Assembly (NCBI GenBank): GCA_024138025.1
Contig: JAMXBD010002758.1
Span: forward strand, 62,001 to 126,000
From: Combretum micranthum
Taxonomy: Eukaryota > Streptophyta > Magnoliopsida > Myrtales > Combretaceae
Direction: 5' to 3'
DNA: 64,000 bases
How positions within the stretch are numbered: position 1 is the stretch's first letter; every line of letters begins with the position of its first letter. A program made the position numbers and the translations under genes. This document shows, piece after piece, positions 50,590-60,916 of the stretch. The notes under the pieces were generated by a model. It made no database searches. It saw only the letters and a list, made by a program, of their open reading frames with translations, and was not told the DNA's origin.

Positions 50590-51670
50590 AGAAATGACGA
50601 AACGATGGTAGAATATAGGTTGAGGCTAAGAGAATTGTGTGAAGATTTTGCCTTAGCCAGACATCCCCGGACTATAGGGAGATGTACAAGTTATGGAAGG
50701 ATGGACTGAGATATACCAGGTGGGCCTAGTAGTGATCGATTGAGGTATGATCCTATGGGAAGAAGGAGCTGGACAAATTAGAGACGATCTATACTTGGAG
50801 AGGATCATGGTCGATTATGGGCGTGAGCCCATGACTAGAGAGGCTACGTTTATCTTGAGGAGGAACCCGAACCCCTCCAGATTTTAGGGTATGGATCCCC
50901 ATAGGACCATTGTATGTTTATGCCCACGATAATCTGTATGATCATCCTGATTGGAATTTAGCAGACGCATGGAATCACATCACTTGGCATGCGATCTACT
51001 TAGATATCCTCCCACCCCGAGTGATAGCTCCCCCTCCTGCTATTGATATAGGCATGCAATTGAATGGAGCCCGTGATAGGAGAGGATGAAGAAGAGGAAG
51101 AGGAGGAAGAGGACCCCGAGGAGGATCCTAACTGGGAGGAGAATGTAGTTCCTAGAACCCCTACCCCTCCTGTTGAGCCGGAGGCTGAGGTGAACCCGGA
51201 ACCTAACCCGATGGCTTGGGATTTTGATAGGGAGCTGGAGATACCCGATAGTAGTAGGTAGAACCCGAGTTTGATCCCATGTTGTAGAGAGATGTGTATG
51301 TGGAAGGAGAAAATCCCCCAGTGCTCGATATAGTGGTAGCTGAGCCTGTAGCCCCCGAGCCTATGGAGGTAGAAGGCGCGGGTGGAGAGCCGTGAGAGAG
51401 AATGAGGTGATAGAGACTCAGGTGAGTGAGCCTGAGGTTAGGGGTGAAGAGGAAGATGTGAGCCCGAGAGAAGGGCAAGGTACTGAGGAAGAGGAGGAAG
51501 GTGAAGACCAGGAACCCCTAGTCCGACCTACTAAGAAGCGGTGGATGACCACAAGGAGTACCTTAGTTTGTTCATCCGACAGGACGACGGTAGTTCTTCC
51601 AGTAGGAGACGGCTTCCTAGCCCTACCCTGATGACTCTAGTGATGAGTAGGGACCGAGATGATAGCTAGC
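50590..51670 (+). pseudogene. Extra leader coding region of element 1, acidic C-terminal part, unidentified
   Basis: Between the primer site and gag lies a broken coding region that changes frame several times but stays protein-like. About 50608-50700 gives RLRELCEDFALARH, about 50780-50875 gives LERIMVDYGREPMTRE, and about 50890-51080 gives VYAHDNLYDHPDWNLADAWN. Then 51064-51261 and 51392-51500 are extremely rich in Glu and Pro, and a Ser/Arg-rich end follows near 51550-51665. I recognise no domain. Element 2 has only about 195 bp here. It could be an element-encoded accessory protein, a captured host fragment, or a lineage-specific gag extension. Gag proper has its own start about 600 bp further on. 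Confidence 0.5.
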
Positions 51671-52278
51671 CCATGAAGTCCAAGCGGAGTCCTGATTTTC
51701 TTATTTTTGTAGTAGGCAATGCGGGATGCCAATTTGCCTTAGGATTTCAGGATAGCTAGTATTTTGTTTTCTTTTTCCCTGTATTTTGTCATGCTTTCGG
51801 GAATAGGGAAATTGTTTAGAATAGGAAGGGAGCTTAGCTAGCCAAATTTTGGGAACTAAATCTTGATGTAATATTTGTATGGCTCGCTAAAGTAATGAAA
51901 AGGATCATATTTGTTTTAAAGAAATGGAGTTGTGAAAAGTACGCATTCTAGTCATGATACATAAGAGAACATCAACTGCATATAGATTGCATAAGCATTC
52001 ACTCATTCGCATTATCGTTGTGAAATCTCAATTGGTTACTCTATGTGTGGATTCCTTGATTTCCTTTGTGATTCTTTTAATTATTCTTTACTTTTCTTTT
52101 ATGGATTGATATTATGACTCATCTTATGACCTTATGGAATTATGCATTCCTTTTCCTTCTAAGCTTCAATTCTAGATTTTCGCGACTTCTGAACTTGTTA
52201 TTAATCTTATTCCTTCAAAACCTGAAACTCCTAAAGATGCTAAGAATCCATTAAACATTGTGTAAGCAGACGAAACCG
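51671..52278 (+). other. Element 1 non-coding leader before gag
   Basis: I see T-rich DNA without a sustained open frame between the acidic region and the start of gag. Confidence 0.5.
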
Positions 52279-53491
52279 ATGAACTCGGAACCAGGGACAG
52301 GGGTCTAATTCTAATGAAGCCGATCAACCGGCTATACAACAACCTAACCCCCAAGGAGTAGCACCCCAAAACCAACAGGGTGATGTGCTAAATGCGATTG
52401 GACAACTGGCCAATCTTCTGAACACTTTCATCCAGAATCAAAATCCAGTTCAGAACCCACACCCAGGTCAAAGTGCCCGGGATTCGGCCCCACGTCCGCC
52501 ATCCGCAGATCATCGGGAAATGACTGCAGAGGCACCTGCTCCACAAGAGGAGCATTCCTATAATGTGCAGTTGCCGCCACCCCCGCCATACAGGAGACCC
52601 CACCGAAGCTCCTTACCGGACTTTATTAAGAGCAACCGGTATTTTGATGGAGCATTCGGTAAGCCGGATGAAGCTGAGGACTGGTTGGCTCAGGTTGAGC
52701 GTTCTTTTGCTGCATACGAGATTCCACCTTATTTGCAGTTGGAATATGGGACGTATATGCTGAGGTACAATGCGCGAGTCTGGTGGGACTCCAAGAGAAG
52801 GAATTTGGCTTCCCCGGCCACTTGGGAAACCTTTCGCCGAGAATTTCTGAACAATTATTTTCCCTCCAGCTTGAGGGTGAAGTATAGTGCTGATTTCCTC
52901 CATGTAAAGCAAAAAGGGAGGACAGTAGAGCAATATGAAACCGAGTTTGTTCACTTGCTGCAGTATGCCCCTGAATCTTTCAGGGATAGTGAAGAATTAA
53001 AGAAGCAAGTATTTCTGGGAGGCTTAGATGAGGATCTACGGATCAAGTTGGAAGAGTTCGGAGTAAGGACCTACCCTGAGATGGTAGAAAAGGCTCGGGT
53101 CATTGAAGGGGCTAGGAAAAGGAAGTATCAGGAGCCTGAAAAGAGAGTATTCGGAAAGAGGCCGTTTGATGCCTCAAGCTCAGGGTTCAAAGGAAAAAGG
53201 TACAGGCCGTACCAAGGGTTTAAAGAGGAGCCTAACAGCAAGCCGACCCAGTTCAAGACCAATGTCATGTGTTGGAAATGTAAGGGGACGCATGCGCCTA
53301 GGCAATGCCCGCAGTTGAGGAACAAGTGTTACTTTTGTGGTGATGCTGGCCACATGGTTTTTACGTGCCCGAAGAAACTGGCAGTGACTTGCTTTATTTG
53401 CAAGGAGAAAGGGCACTTAGCTTCCGAATGTTCTCAACGAAGAGCGTGGCCACCCGACCCTTCGGAACCTCGAGTAATACCAACCCCATGA
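52279..53491 (+). CDS. Element 1 gag
   Basis: A long open frame from 52385 to 53491 (about 368 residues). An ATG at 52279 in another frame and the in-frame codons from 52283 suggest that the true start is slightly upstream, with a one-base shift. A Pro/Gln-rich N-terminus leads to the retrotransposon gag core (about residues 80-250; W-rich WLAQVERSF, MLRYNARVWWDS, FLNNYFP, TVEQYETEF). Three zinc knuckles follow at about residues 297-352: a C-x2-C-x3-H-x4-C variant and two standard C-x2-C-x4-H-x4-C. It forms the particle and packages RNA. The layout and the variant first knuckle match element 2. Confidence 0.9.
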
Positions 53492-53829
53492 GGTCTGGTA
53501 ACAAGAGCGGGAGTCGGGCAGCTTCCGCGATGCATGGGATGAGGCTGTACAATTTGGAAGGCCAATGGATGGTGGAAGAAGACGAAGATGAGGAAGTGAG
53601 TTGGCAGCTTTGGATCAAAGCGAGAATGCTGATGGCGGCCTGGTGACAGGTTAGTAACGGAAACCCCTCCTAAGTTGAAATTAAGTTTAATTGAATTATT
53701 TTTAAATGAAAGAATATTTATGGAAAGCTGGAAGTAGAACCCTATGTGGATAGCCTTAAGAGTATTTTAATTCATATGTGATGGGTGTTTATTGACCTCA
53801 GGACACATACGAGTAAATAGCGTGGAAGC

Positions 53830-54130
53830 TATGTTTATTTGACACGGGAGCAACCCACTCGTTCATCACCTATAGTTTGGCCAACCGACTGGATTGCCTA
53901 TAGCCACAACCACGGTTAGCTTGAGGATTAAGACCCCCACAGGGAGTTGTGTCAACCCGAACTGATAAAGGATTGTCCATTGGAATCCATGGTCACCACT
54001 CCAAAAGTGATTTAATATGTTGGAAATGATAAATACGAAGTCATCCTCGGATGATTGGCTAAGTAGAGTGAAAGGCAATAGTGGATTGCCAAAGAGGACG
54101 TGTGTTTTTATGATCAATCGGAGAGAAAAG
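53830..54130 (+). pseudogene. Element 1 protease region
   Basis: The aspartic protease site Asp-Thr-Gly-Ala-Thr-His-Ser-Phe is intact from 53841. The frame breaks soon after, and the region up to the reverse transcriptase linker (about 54100) reads in several frames. It would process the Gag-Pol polyprotein. Confidence 0.8.
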
Positions 54131-55600
54131 TAGAATTTGTGGGAGAAACCTTAGTCCCAAGAAGGTTTGATCTAAGCTCGTTTGAGTTGATGATGGAGGA
54201 TGAGGAGATGATACCGATTGAGGGTGTCTTGGATGAAGGGGAAACCCGTGAGGAAAAGAATATTCCAGTGGTGAATGAATACTTGGATGTGTTCCCAGAA
54301 ATTTTGCCGGGATTACCGCCAAAAGAGAAATTGACTTTGAGATTGTTTTGGCTCCAAATACCGAACCGATATCTAAAGCGCCATCGGATGGCACCGGCTG
54401 AGTTGAAGGAGCTAAAGACACAGTTACAAGAACTTCTGGACCAGAAATTTATAAGACCAAGTGTATCGCCATGGGGCGCACCCGTTTTTTGTGAAGAAGA
54501 AGGACGGATCGATGAGATTGTGTATCGACTAGGATTGAATAAAGTGACTGTCAAAAATCGTATCCCTTGCCAAGAATTGATGATTTGTTTGACCAGCTGC
54601 AAGGAGCTTGTGTGTTCTCACGCATTGACTTACGTTCGGGATATCATCAGTTGAGGATTAAGCCTGAGGATGTGCCTAAGACGGCTTTTCGTACTCGTTA
54701 TGGGCACTACGAGTTTCTGGTAATGTCATTTGGACTGACTAATGCACCAGCTGCATTTATGGACCTATGAATAGAGTCTATAAGCCACTTTTGGAAATGT
54801 GTGATAGTCTTTATAGACGACATCCTCATATATTCAAAGACCAAAGAGCAACACGAGGAGCATCTTCGTTTGGCATTGCAAACCTTACGAGATAATAAGC
54901 TGTACGCCAAGCTGTCCAAGTGTGACTTTTGGTTGGACAGATATCATTTCTCGGACATGTAGTAACGGTGATGGGATATCAGTTGATCCCGAAAAGATCA
55001 AGGCGTAGTGGATTGGAAGCCACCACAAACAGTTACTGAAGTAAGGAGTTTCTTGGGATTAGCTGGCTACTATCGCAAGTTTGTGAAGGATTTCTCAAGA
55101 TAGCCAAGCCGCTGACTCAATTGACTCAAAAGAATGAAAATTCATTTGGACGGACAAGAGGGAACAAGTTTTCAGGAACTAAAGCGACGACTGGTATCGG
55201 CACCGATTTTGGTTTTACCAGACCCGGAAAAGTCCTACACGGTACATAGTGATGCCTCAAGAAATGGTCTTGGATGCGTCTTGATGCAAGAGCGGAAGGT
55301 CATTGCGTATGCTTCTCGGCAATTGAGACCGCATGAGCAGAATTACCCTACGCACGATTTGGAACTAGCTGCAGTTGTCTTTGCCTTGAAGTTATGGGCG
55401 ACATTATCTGTATGGACAACGGTGTGAGATATACACAGATCATAAAAGCCTTAAATACCTGTTCACACAGAAGGAGTTAAACATGAGGACAAAGGAGGTG
55501 GCTGGAATTAATAAAGATTATGACCTGGGGATAAATTACTGTCCAGGGAGAGTAAATGCAGTCGCGGATGCCCTAAGTCGGAAGAATCAGGGGAAGTAGC
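54100..55600 (+). pseudogene. Element 1 reverse transcriptase and RNase H, frameshifted
   Basis: The conserved RT blocks are present in order: FIRPSVSPWGAPV (about 54445), then [12 protein letters not shown] and [12 protein letters not shown] (54630-54715), then the catalytic Phe-Ile-Asp-Asp at 54810-54821, intact. RNase H begins near 55134, with [13 protein letters not shown] (about 55245) and [16 protein letters not shown] (about 55345), and ends near ADALSRK (about 55565). At least five frame changes occur, mostly single-base. They may be real decay or indel error in the assembly. Confidence 0.85.
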
Positions 55601-55659
55601 CGCTTTGATACAAGTCAGAAGGAGTTGATTAAGGAATTTGAGAAACTAAGGATCGAGTT

Positions 55660-56860
55660 CATAGATCGAAGTGCTGAGCTTGAGATATCAACTTGGTGCT
55701 GGAACCAACCCTCGTAGAAGAATCAAAGAAGCACAGAGGTATGACGAAGTGATAAAGATAAAAAGGGAAACCCAAGCGGGAAAGTACCTTGACTTTGCCG
55801 TAGATGATGAAGATGTGATCCGAATGAACGGGAGGCTGTGCGTACCAGAGGACGAGGAGTTGAAGAAGGAAATAATGAGCGAGGCACATAACTCCGGATA
55901 TACCATGCATCCGGGAGGCACCAAAATGTACCAAGATTTGAAAAGTTGCTATTGGTGGAATGGAATGAAGCGAGATGTGGCAGATTATGTAATGAAGTGT
56001 TCAGTATGCCAACAGGTGAAGGTAGAGCACCAGAGACCGGGCGGATTGCTAAAGCCCTTACCCATTCCTGAATGGAAGTGGGATCAATATCCATGGATTT
56101 TGTGTGTGGTTTCCAAGACTCCATCGGGTTGTGATGCAATATGGGTGATAGTGGATCGGTTAACTAAGTCGGCGCATTTCCTACCCATAAATATGACCTA
56201 TTCAATGGAAAGGTTAGCCAAGATCTATATCAGAGAGATCGTAAGATTACATGGCATACCTGCAGGGATTATCTCAGATAGAGACCCGAGATTTGTGTCC
56301 AAGTTTTGGACAAGCTTGCAGAAGAGCTTGGGTACTAAATTGCATTTCAGTACGGCTTATCATCCTCAGACCGACGGACAGTCTGAGCGGACGATCCAAA
56401 CCCTAGAAGACATGTTGGGCGTGTGCCTTGGAATTCAAAGGGAATTGGGATAGTCATGTACACCTAATCGAGTTTGCCTACAATAACAGCTATCACTCCA
56501 CCATCCAGATGCCTCCGTATGAAGCTTTGTATGGACGACGGTTGTAGGTCCCCTTTGTTTTGGGATGAAGTGGAAAAGGTAGCAATTGGGCCGGAATTGG
56601 TACAGAAGCCGCGGATAAAGTGAGGTTGATTCAGCGGAAAATGAAGAAGCTCAGGATCGACAAAAGAGCTGGGCAGACTTGAAAAGAGAGAGCTTGAATT
56701 TAAAGTGGGTGATCATGTGTACCTGAAGATAAACCCGATTAAAAGTATCAAGAGGATGCGTACACAAGGGAAGTTAAGCCCGAGATACATTGGACCTTTT
56801 GAGATCTGGAAAGAGTCGGAGACCTGGCGTATCGGCTAGCCCTACCACCTAATTTGTCCG
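55660..56860 (+). pseudogene. Element 1 integrase, frameshifted
   Basis: A 260-residue open frame (55671-56453) holds the His2-Cys2 zinc site ([11 protein letters not shown] then CSVCQQ). It also holds the core up to DGQSERTIQ, in which the catalytic Glu is intact, and IISDRDPRF with the second catalytic Asp. The first Asp lies in a short shifted stretch near 56095 (MDFV). The C-terminal part (NNSYH, GPFEI, YRLALPP) continues in other frames to the chromodomain. Confidence 0.85.
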
Positions 56861-57125
56861 GGATTCACAATGTATTCCATGTGTCAGTTTTGAGGAGATA
56901 TGTTGCCGACCCAGAAAGGATTCTGGAATTGGAACCAATCCAGTTGAAGGAAAACCTGACATATGAAGAACACCCAGTGAAGATATTGGATAAGAAAACT
57001 CAAAGGCTACGAAACAAAGACATTCACTGTGAAAGTGTTATGGAGGAATCATGCCTTTGAAGAAGCAACCTGGGAAGCGGAAGATGAAATCCGGAGAAGT
57101 ACCCCGAGATATTCGAAGGACAAGG
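56860..57125 (+). pseudogene. Element 1 integrase tail and chromodomain
   Basis: HNVFHVSVLRRY (56866 on) and HPVKILDKK are followed by a frame change and then VKVLWRNHAFEEATWE (57030-57080), the plant chromovirus chromodomain. It links integration to heterochromatin marks in the families studied. It ends just before the purine tract. Confidence 0.8.
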
Positions 57126-57160
57126 TACGTCAGTTCCGTTTTGAGGACAAAACTTTATTT

Positions 57161-57173
57161 AAGGTGGGGAGGT
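57161..57173 (+). other. Polypurine tract of element 1
   Basis: AAGGTGGGGAGGT lies directly before the TGTAAAC start of the 3' LTR. Confidence 0.85.
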
Positions 57174-60000
57174 TGTAAACCCCGGTATTCTCAGTAGCTA
57201 GGAAACCCCGGGAGTTGGAAGCGAAACCCTAATCCGATCAGGTTGAGTTTAGTGTGAAGCCTAGGAACCCTAAATCCGGCTTTCCTTCGGTTTCATAGTA
57301 AAATAAATATTATAAGTAAATGAATTTGAATTATTGTTCCAAAGTACATTTCAAACCTTTGAAAGTTTTAAATTCGGGAATTTTTCAATTCCGGGCCTTC
57401 CCGAGCCCAATTACGGAAAAGCGTGCCCCGGGCCACGGATTCAGAAAAATGTTCCGGAATATTCATTAGAACCGTAATTTTATAAGGATTCCAAAAATAT
57501 CAATTTATAATTTTCCGAGCTATAAAATTACAGTTATAGCTTTTCCCGTGTTTTCGGAACAACCGGTAAAGTAGATGTCTTGTCTACTATTCACAAGTAC
57601 AACCTACACTACACACTACCCATACCCTATTCTTACATCCTTACAACTACTCATTTCAATTTTCTTTTCCAAGAAATTTTGTCTTTAAATAATTATTACA
57701 TTTATTACATTTCATTTACTAAATTACAAATTTCATTTTTTTTCAAAACTCACACACACACACACATGAGGCCGGCGCCCCTCCCTCAATTTCCCCTCTC
57801 ATTTAATTATTTTTACCCATTTAATAAAGTTAAACCCTAATTTACTTGATATATATACTAAATGTTCTCTCTCTCTTCATTTTCTTTCATTTTAACTTTG
57901 AAAAAGGAGCAAAACCTCTCTTCTTCTCCTCTCAAGTGCCGAGCACTTCCCTCCCCCTTCCTCTTACAATTTCAACTTTGTTTTCTTCTTTTCCTCCTTC
58001 AAGACTCCTTTGGTATGTATATTTAGGCCTTGTACATCCTAAATCTTGTTATGGCAAGATCATTCTTGTGTGTTTTCTCATCTAAATCCCAATGAGCATG
58101 AGCAAGGGACATGAAAACACTACTACAAGAATCTCAAGCCATCTCAAGAAGTGGATCTAGCCTTTAAATGAGTTTTGTTTGAAATATCAACTTGTTCATG
58201 CATGTAAAGTAGTGATCTTGCACATATATTGTTGTTCATGCCATGAGATCCATGATTTATGCATCATACTTAGTAGATCTAAAGTTTAGATACCCACATT
58301 GTCATTTACATGCATGATCATAGAGTTATTTTTATTTTCATGCATTGAGGACCACAAAAATGTAGTCTTGAATATGTATAGAGATGTTAGATAGTGGATA
58401 ATCATATGTAGAAGGCAAGACATTGAAAAAGGAAGGGCTTTGTTAGATATGAAAAGTTGAAAATTCGGATGAAATGGAAACCCTACCTTAAAGACCCAAA
58501 ATCAACTTTAAACTCATATTTCATAAGAAAAATGGAGGGTATGTGTAATAGACATGTTAAAGGAATTATTTTCATGAGTTTAGATGAGTTTAGGCATAAT
58601 AAAAATAAGGAAAACAAGAGGTGAAGTTAGAAGGAAAAATGTTGACTTTGATGTGTAGTCAAATTCGTAATTTTGGGTAATGCCTAAATAAACACTTAGT
58701 ATTTAAGTCTAAAATGGATGTTTTATAAGCTAAATGAAGTCCTTAGATAATGTATACATTGAAGCTCAATTTTTAATGCATTAGACAAGATTTCCCTTAA
58801 GAAAATGTAAGAAAAGGAAATTTGGAAAATTCGGATTTTCACAAATAGCTTATTTAAAAACATGTTTACCAAATGAAAAATGTGAATTTTTATGCATGAA
58901 TGGAGGCCATGACTATTATAGACTTTGGAACTTATTTTTAGATAGAAAACAAGTGGACTACAAGACTAAAAGCCAAAGAAACCCTAAGGAGTATAATGTG
59001 GAAAAATAGTCTACTAAATAACCTTTGAAAGATTTTCTAACACTTAGGAGTTCATAAGGGTTTATTACCACAAAATTATCATGACCATGCACATATTGAG
59101 TTCATTACATGGCATACACATTAGTAGTTCATTCCTATATCATTCATGCATGAATCACCGACTAGGAACATTTCTTATCAAAGCAAAACACATTTTCAAA
59201 TTGGATCAATTGCGGAACAGAACTGATCCCACTGTTCCGTGCCTTACTATTTTCAAAACTTGAAAATAATACTTGAAATAGATAGATCTTTCGAAGTAGA
59301 TAGAGATCGATATAAAATTTGCGAAATTCCGAGTTAAAATGACCAAGTTATGGCCGTTTTAAGTCGGAACTTCCGCAAATAGCGAGAAATCCGAATTCAA
59401 CTAGTCTAGATGTATAGTTTGATTTAGTTACATGATGAGAATCTCATTAGGATTATTCTTGCTTGGTAGGTGATCCGAGCAGGACGACACTCTACCTCCG
59501 ACTATTATTATTAAGAAGTTTGGCGTCCAATGGCCGAGTGAGTTTACTTCCATTCTCAATTAATGATGTGATTGTAATGTAGTGGCACTAGTGATAGGCA
59601 AAGATAAAAGAATTATATATGCATGATGGGGTATATGGGAATTATATATGTTGTTATGTTGATATGTGAAACGGAGCTTAAGGAATATCGAAACCAGGTG
59701 TTAAGCTATTGACTGTTTAGCTAGTACCTTATGATGTATGTTTGCGGAATACTTGTTGATCACCTAAAGAATTGAATTAATGAATATCGCTCAATTGTAA
59801 ATGAAATTCATTCATATCACGATGGGGTTGGAGCATTCGCATTTAGTTGGTTTTCGTGATCCATAAAACGAATACGTTGGTTAATCGTGATCCATAAAAC
59901 GAATTTTGTTGGTTAATCGTGATCCATAAAACGAAGTTTTGTTAGTTGACCGTGAGCTTAAACGGCGTCGTACCGCAGGATTCGTTAATCTGCTAACCCA

Positions 60001-60023
60001 GGATGGAGGGCGCAAGTCCATCC
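60001..60023 (+). other. LTR hairpin, copy b (element 1 3' LTR)
   Basis: Stem GGATGGA / TCCATCC, 9-nt loop, 560 bp from the LTR 3' end. Perfect pairing. Confidence 0.6.
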
Positions 60024-60143
60024 ACATATGATTTCCGGACGGTCATATGTTTGTTGTTCACATTTGTTTGATGCATACACTTGCCTGAATAACTACTTGT
60101 TTGAATGAATTATGTTTAATTGCGTTATGGAAGTATTACTCAC

Positions 60144-60159
60144 TAAGCTAGTTAGCTTA
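60144..60159 (+). other. Second conserved LTR palindrome
   Basis: TAAGCTA-GT-TAGCTTA. The same arms occur in the LTRs at 42851 (spacer GCG), 1560 and 2360; the copy at 17481 has an altered right arm. It lies about 120-150 bp downstream of the hairpin. Confidence 0.6.
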
Positions 60160-60566
60160 TGCCCCCATAGTTTCTATCTTTTGCAGCATGACTTTATATG
60201 GCTTAGGCCGAGACAAGCCACAGCGCAGTACCGGAGATAGGAGTTTCCGCATAGAAGTTTAATCCATTTCTTTTTGTATAGACTTCTAATGGAAACTAAG
60301 ACTCTGGAGGACTGTAATAGACTGTTATCTTTTGCGGGGGAATGCCTCTTAGATCTTGTAAACTTTAAATTTGCGTTTTGATTTATTATATGGCTAATGA
60401 AATGCCTCGTTAAACTGTTTAACTCTATGCCGTAGTATTCTATTGTCGTAAGGAACGCTTTACATCTATTTAAGACTCCCGAAAGCCCCGGGTAGGGAAC
60501 TCGAGAGTCTTGCTTAGTATGTGGCGGACTGTACGTTTAGGATACCCTACGGGGCGTGACACAATC

Positions 60567-60916
60567 CAATCCAAATATCCTAATGAGTCAAGGATCAATA
60601 TATAAAATCATATTGAACCGACTTTTCAAAAAGTGGATTAAGTTATACTAGACATGTGCATAGTTTGGTTCCAAAGCGAAAATTGGAACGGAGCTGCCAC
60701 CGGCGATTCTAGAACCAGCATAAAATTGGCCTATCCAATTCCAAAATTGAGGTGGAACCACCGACTCTAAGGCCAAGAACCAATGGAACCGCAATTCCAT
60801 TCCAGTTCCCAACAAAATGAAAAAAAAAAAAAAATCAAGACACATAGGACTAGAAAATGAATTTAAATTAAACTTGAACATTCATGACGTAGTATTTATA
60901 ATATTTACAATAGAGT
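60567..60916. other. Spacer between elements 1 and 3, possible DNA-transposon scrap
   Basis: It contains a GGTTCC/GGAACC-rich stretch at about 60655-60820, beginning tagacatgtgcatag. That resembles the end of some non-autonomous hAT-like elements, but no matching terminus or target duplication is visible. Confidence 0.3.

Larger units (their letters stand above)
46992..60561 (+). mobile_element. Element 1: full-length Ty3/gypsy chromovirus with long LTRs and an extra leader ORF
   Basis: LTRs are 46992-50402 and 57174-60561 (3411 and 3388 bp). The 5-bp target duplication CAATC (46987-46991 and 60562-60566) is exact. The primer site, an unusual 1.9-kb leader, gag, protease, reverse transcriptase, RNase H, integrase, chromodomain and purine tract follow in order. 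The LTRs are nearly identical and differ largely by single-base insertions or deletions, so the insertion is young. All key catalytic residues that I can locate are intact, but there are many frameshifts in pol. Confidence 0.95.
57174..60561 (+). repeat. Element 1 3' LTR
   Basis: 3388 bp with intact TG...CA ends. Most differences from the 5' LTR are one-base length changes in short homopolymers. It carries the same (CA)n run, TATA site, minisatellite (about 59845-59955), hairpin (60001-60023) and palindrome (60144-60159). Confidence 0.95.

Noticed and set aside
54114..54602. 162-residue minus-strand open frame in element 1
   Set aside because: It is the antisense of the reverse transcriptase region, which is recognisable on the plus strand.
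60655..60820. DNA-transposon end rich in GGTTCC
   Set aside because: No opposite terminus or direct repeat could be found in the window, so it is listed only as a possible scrap.
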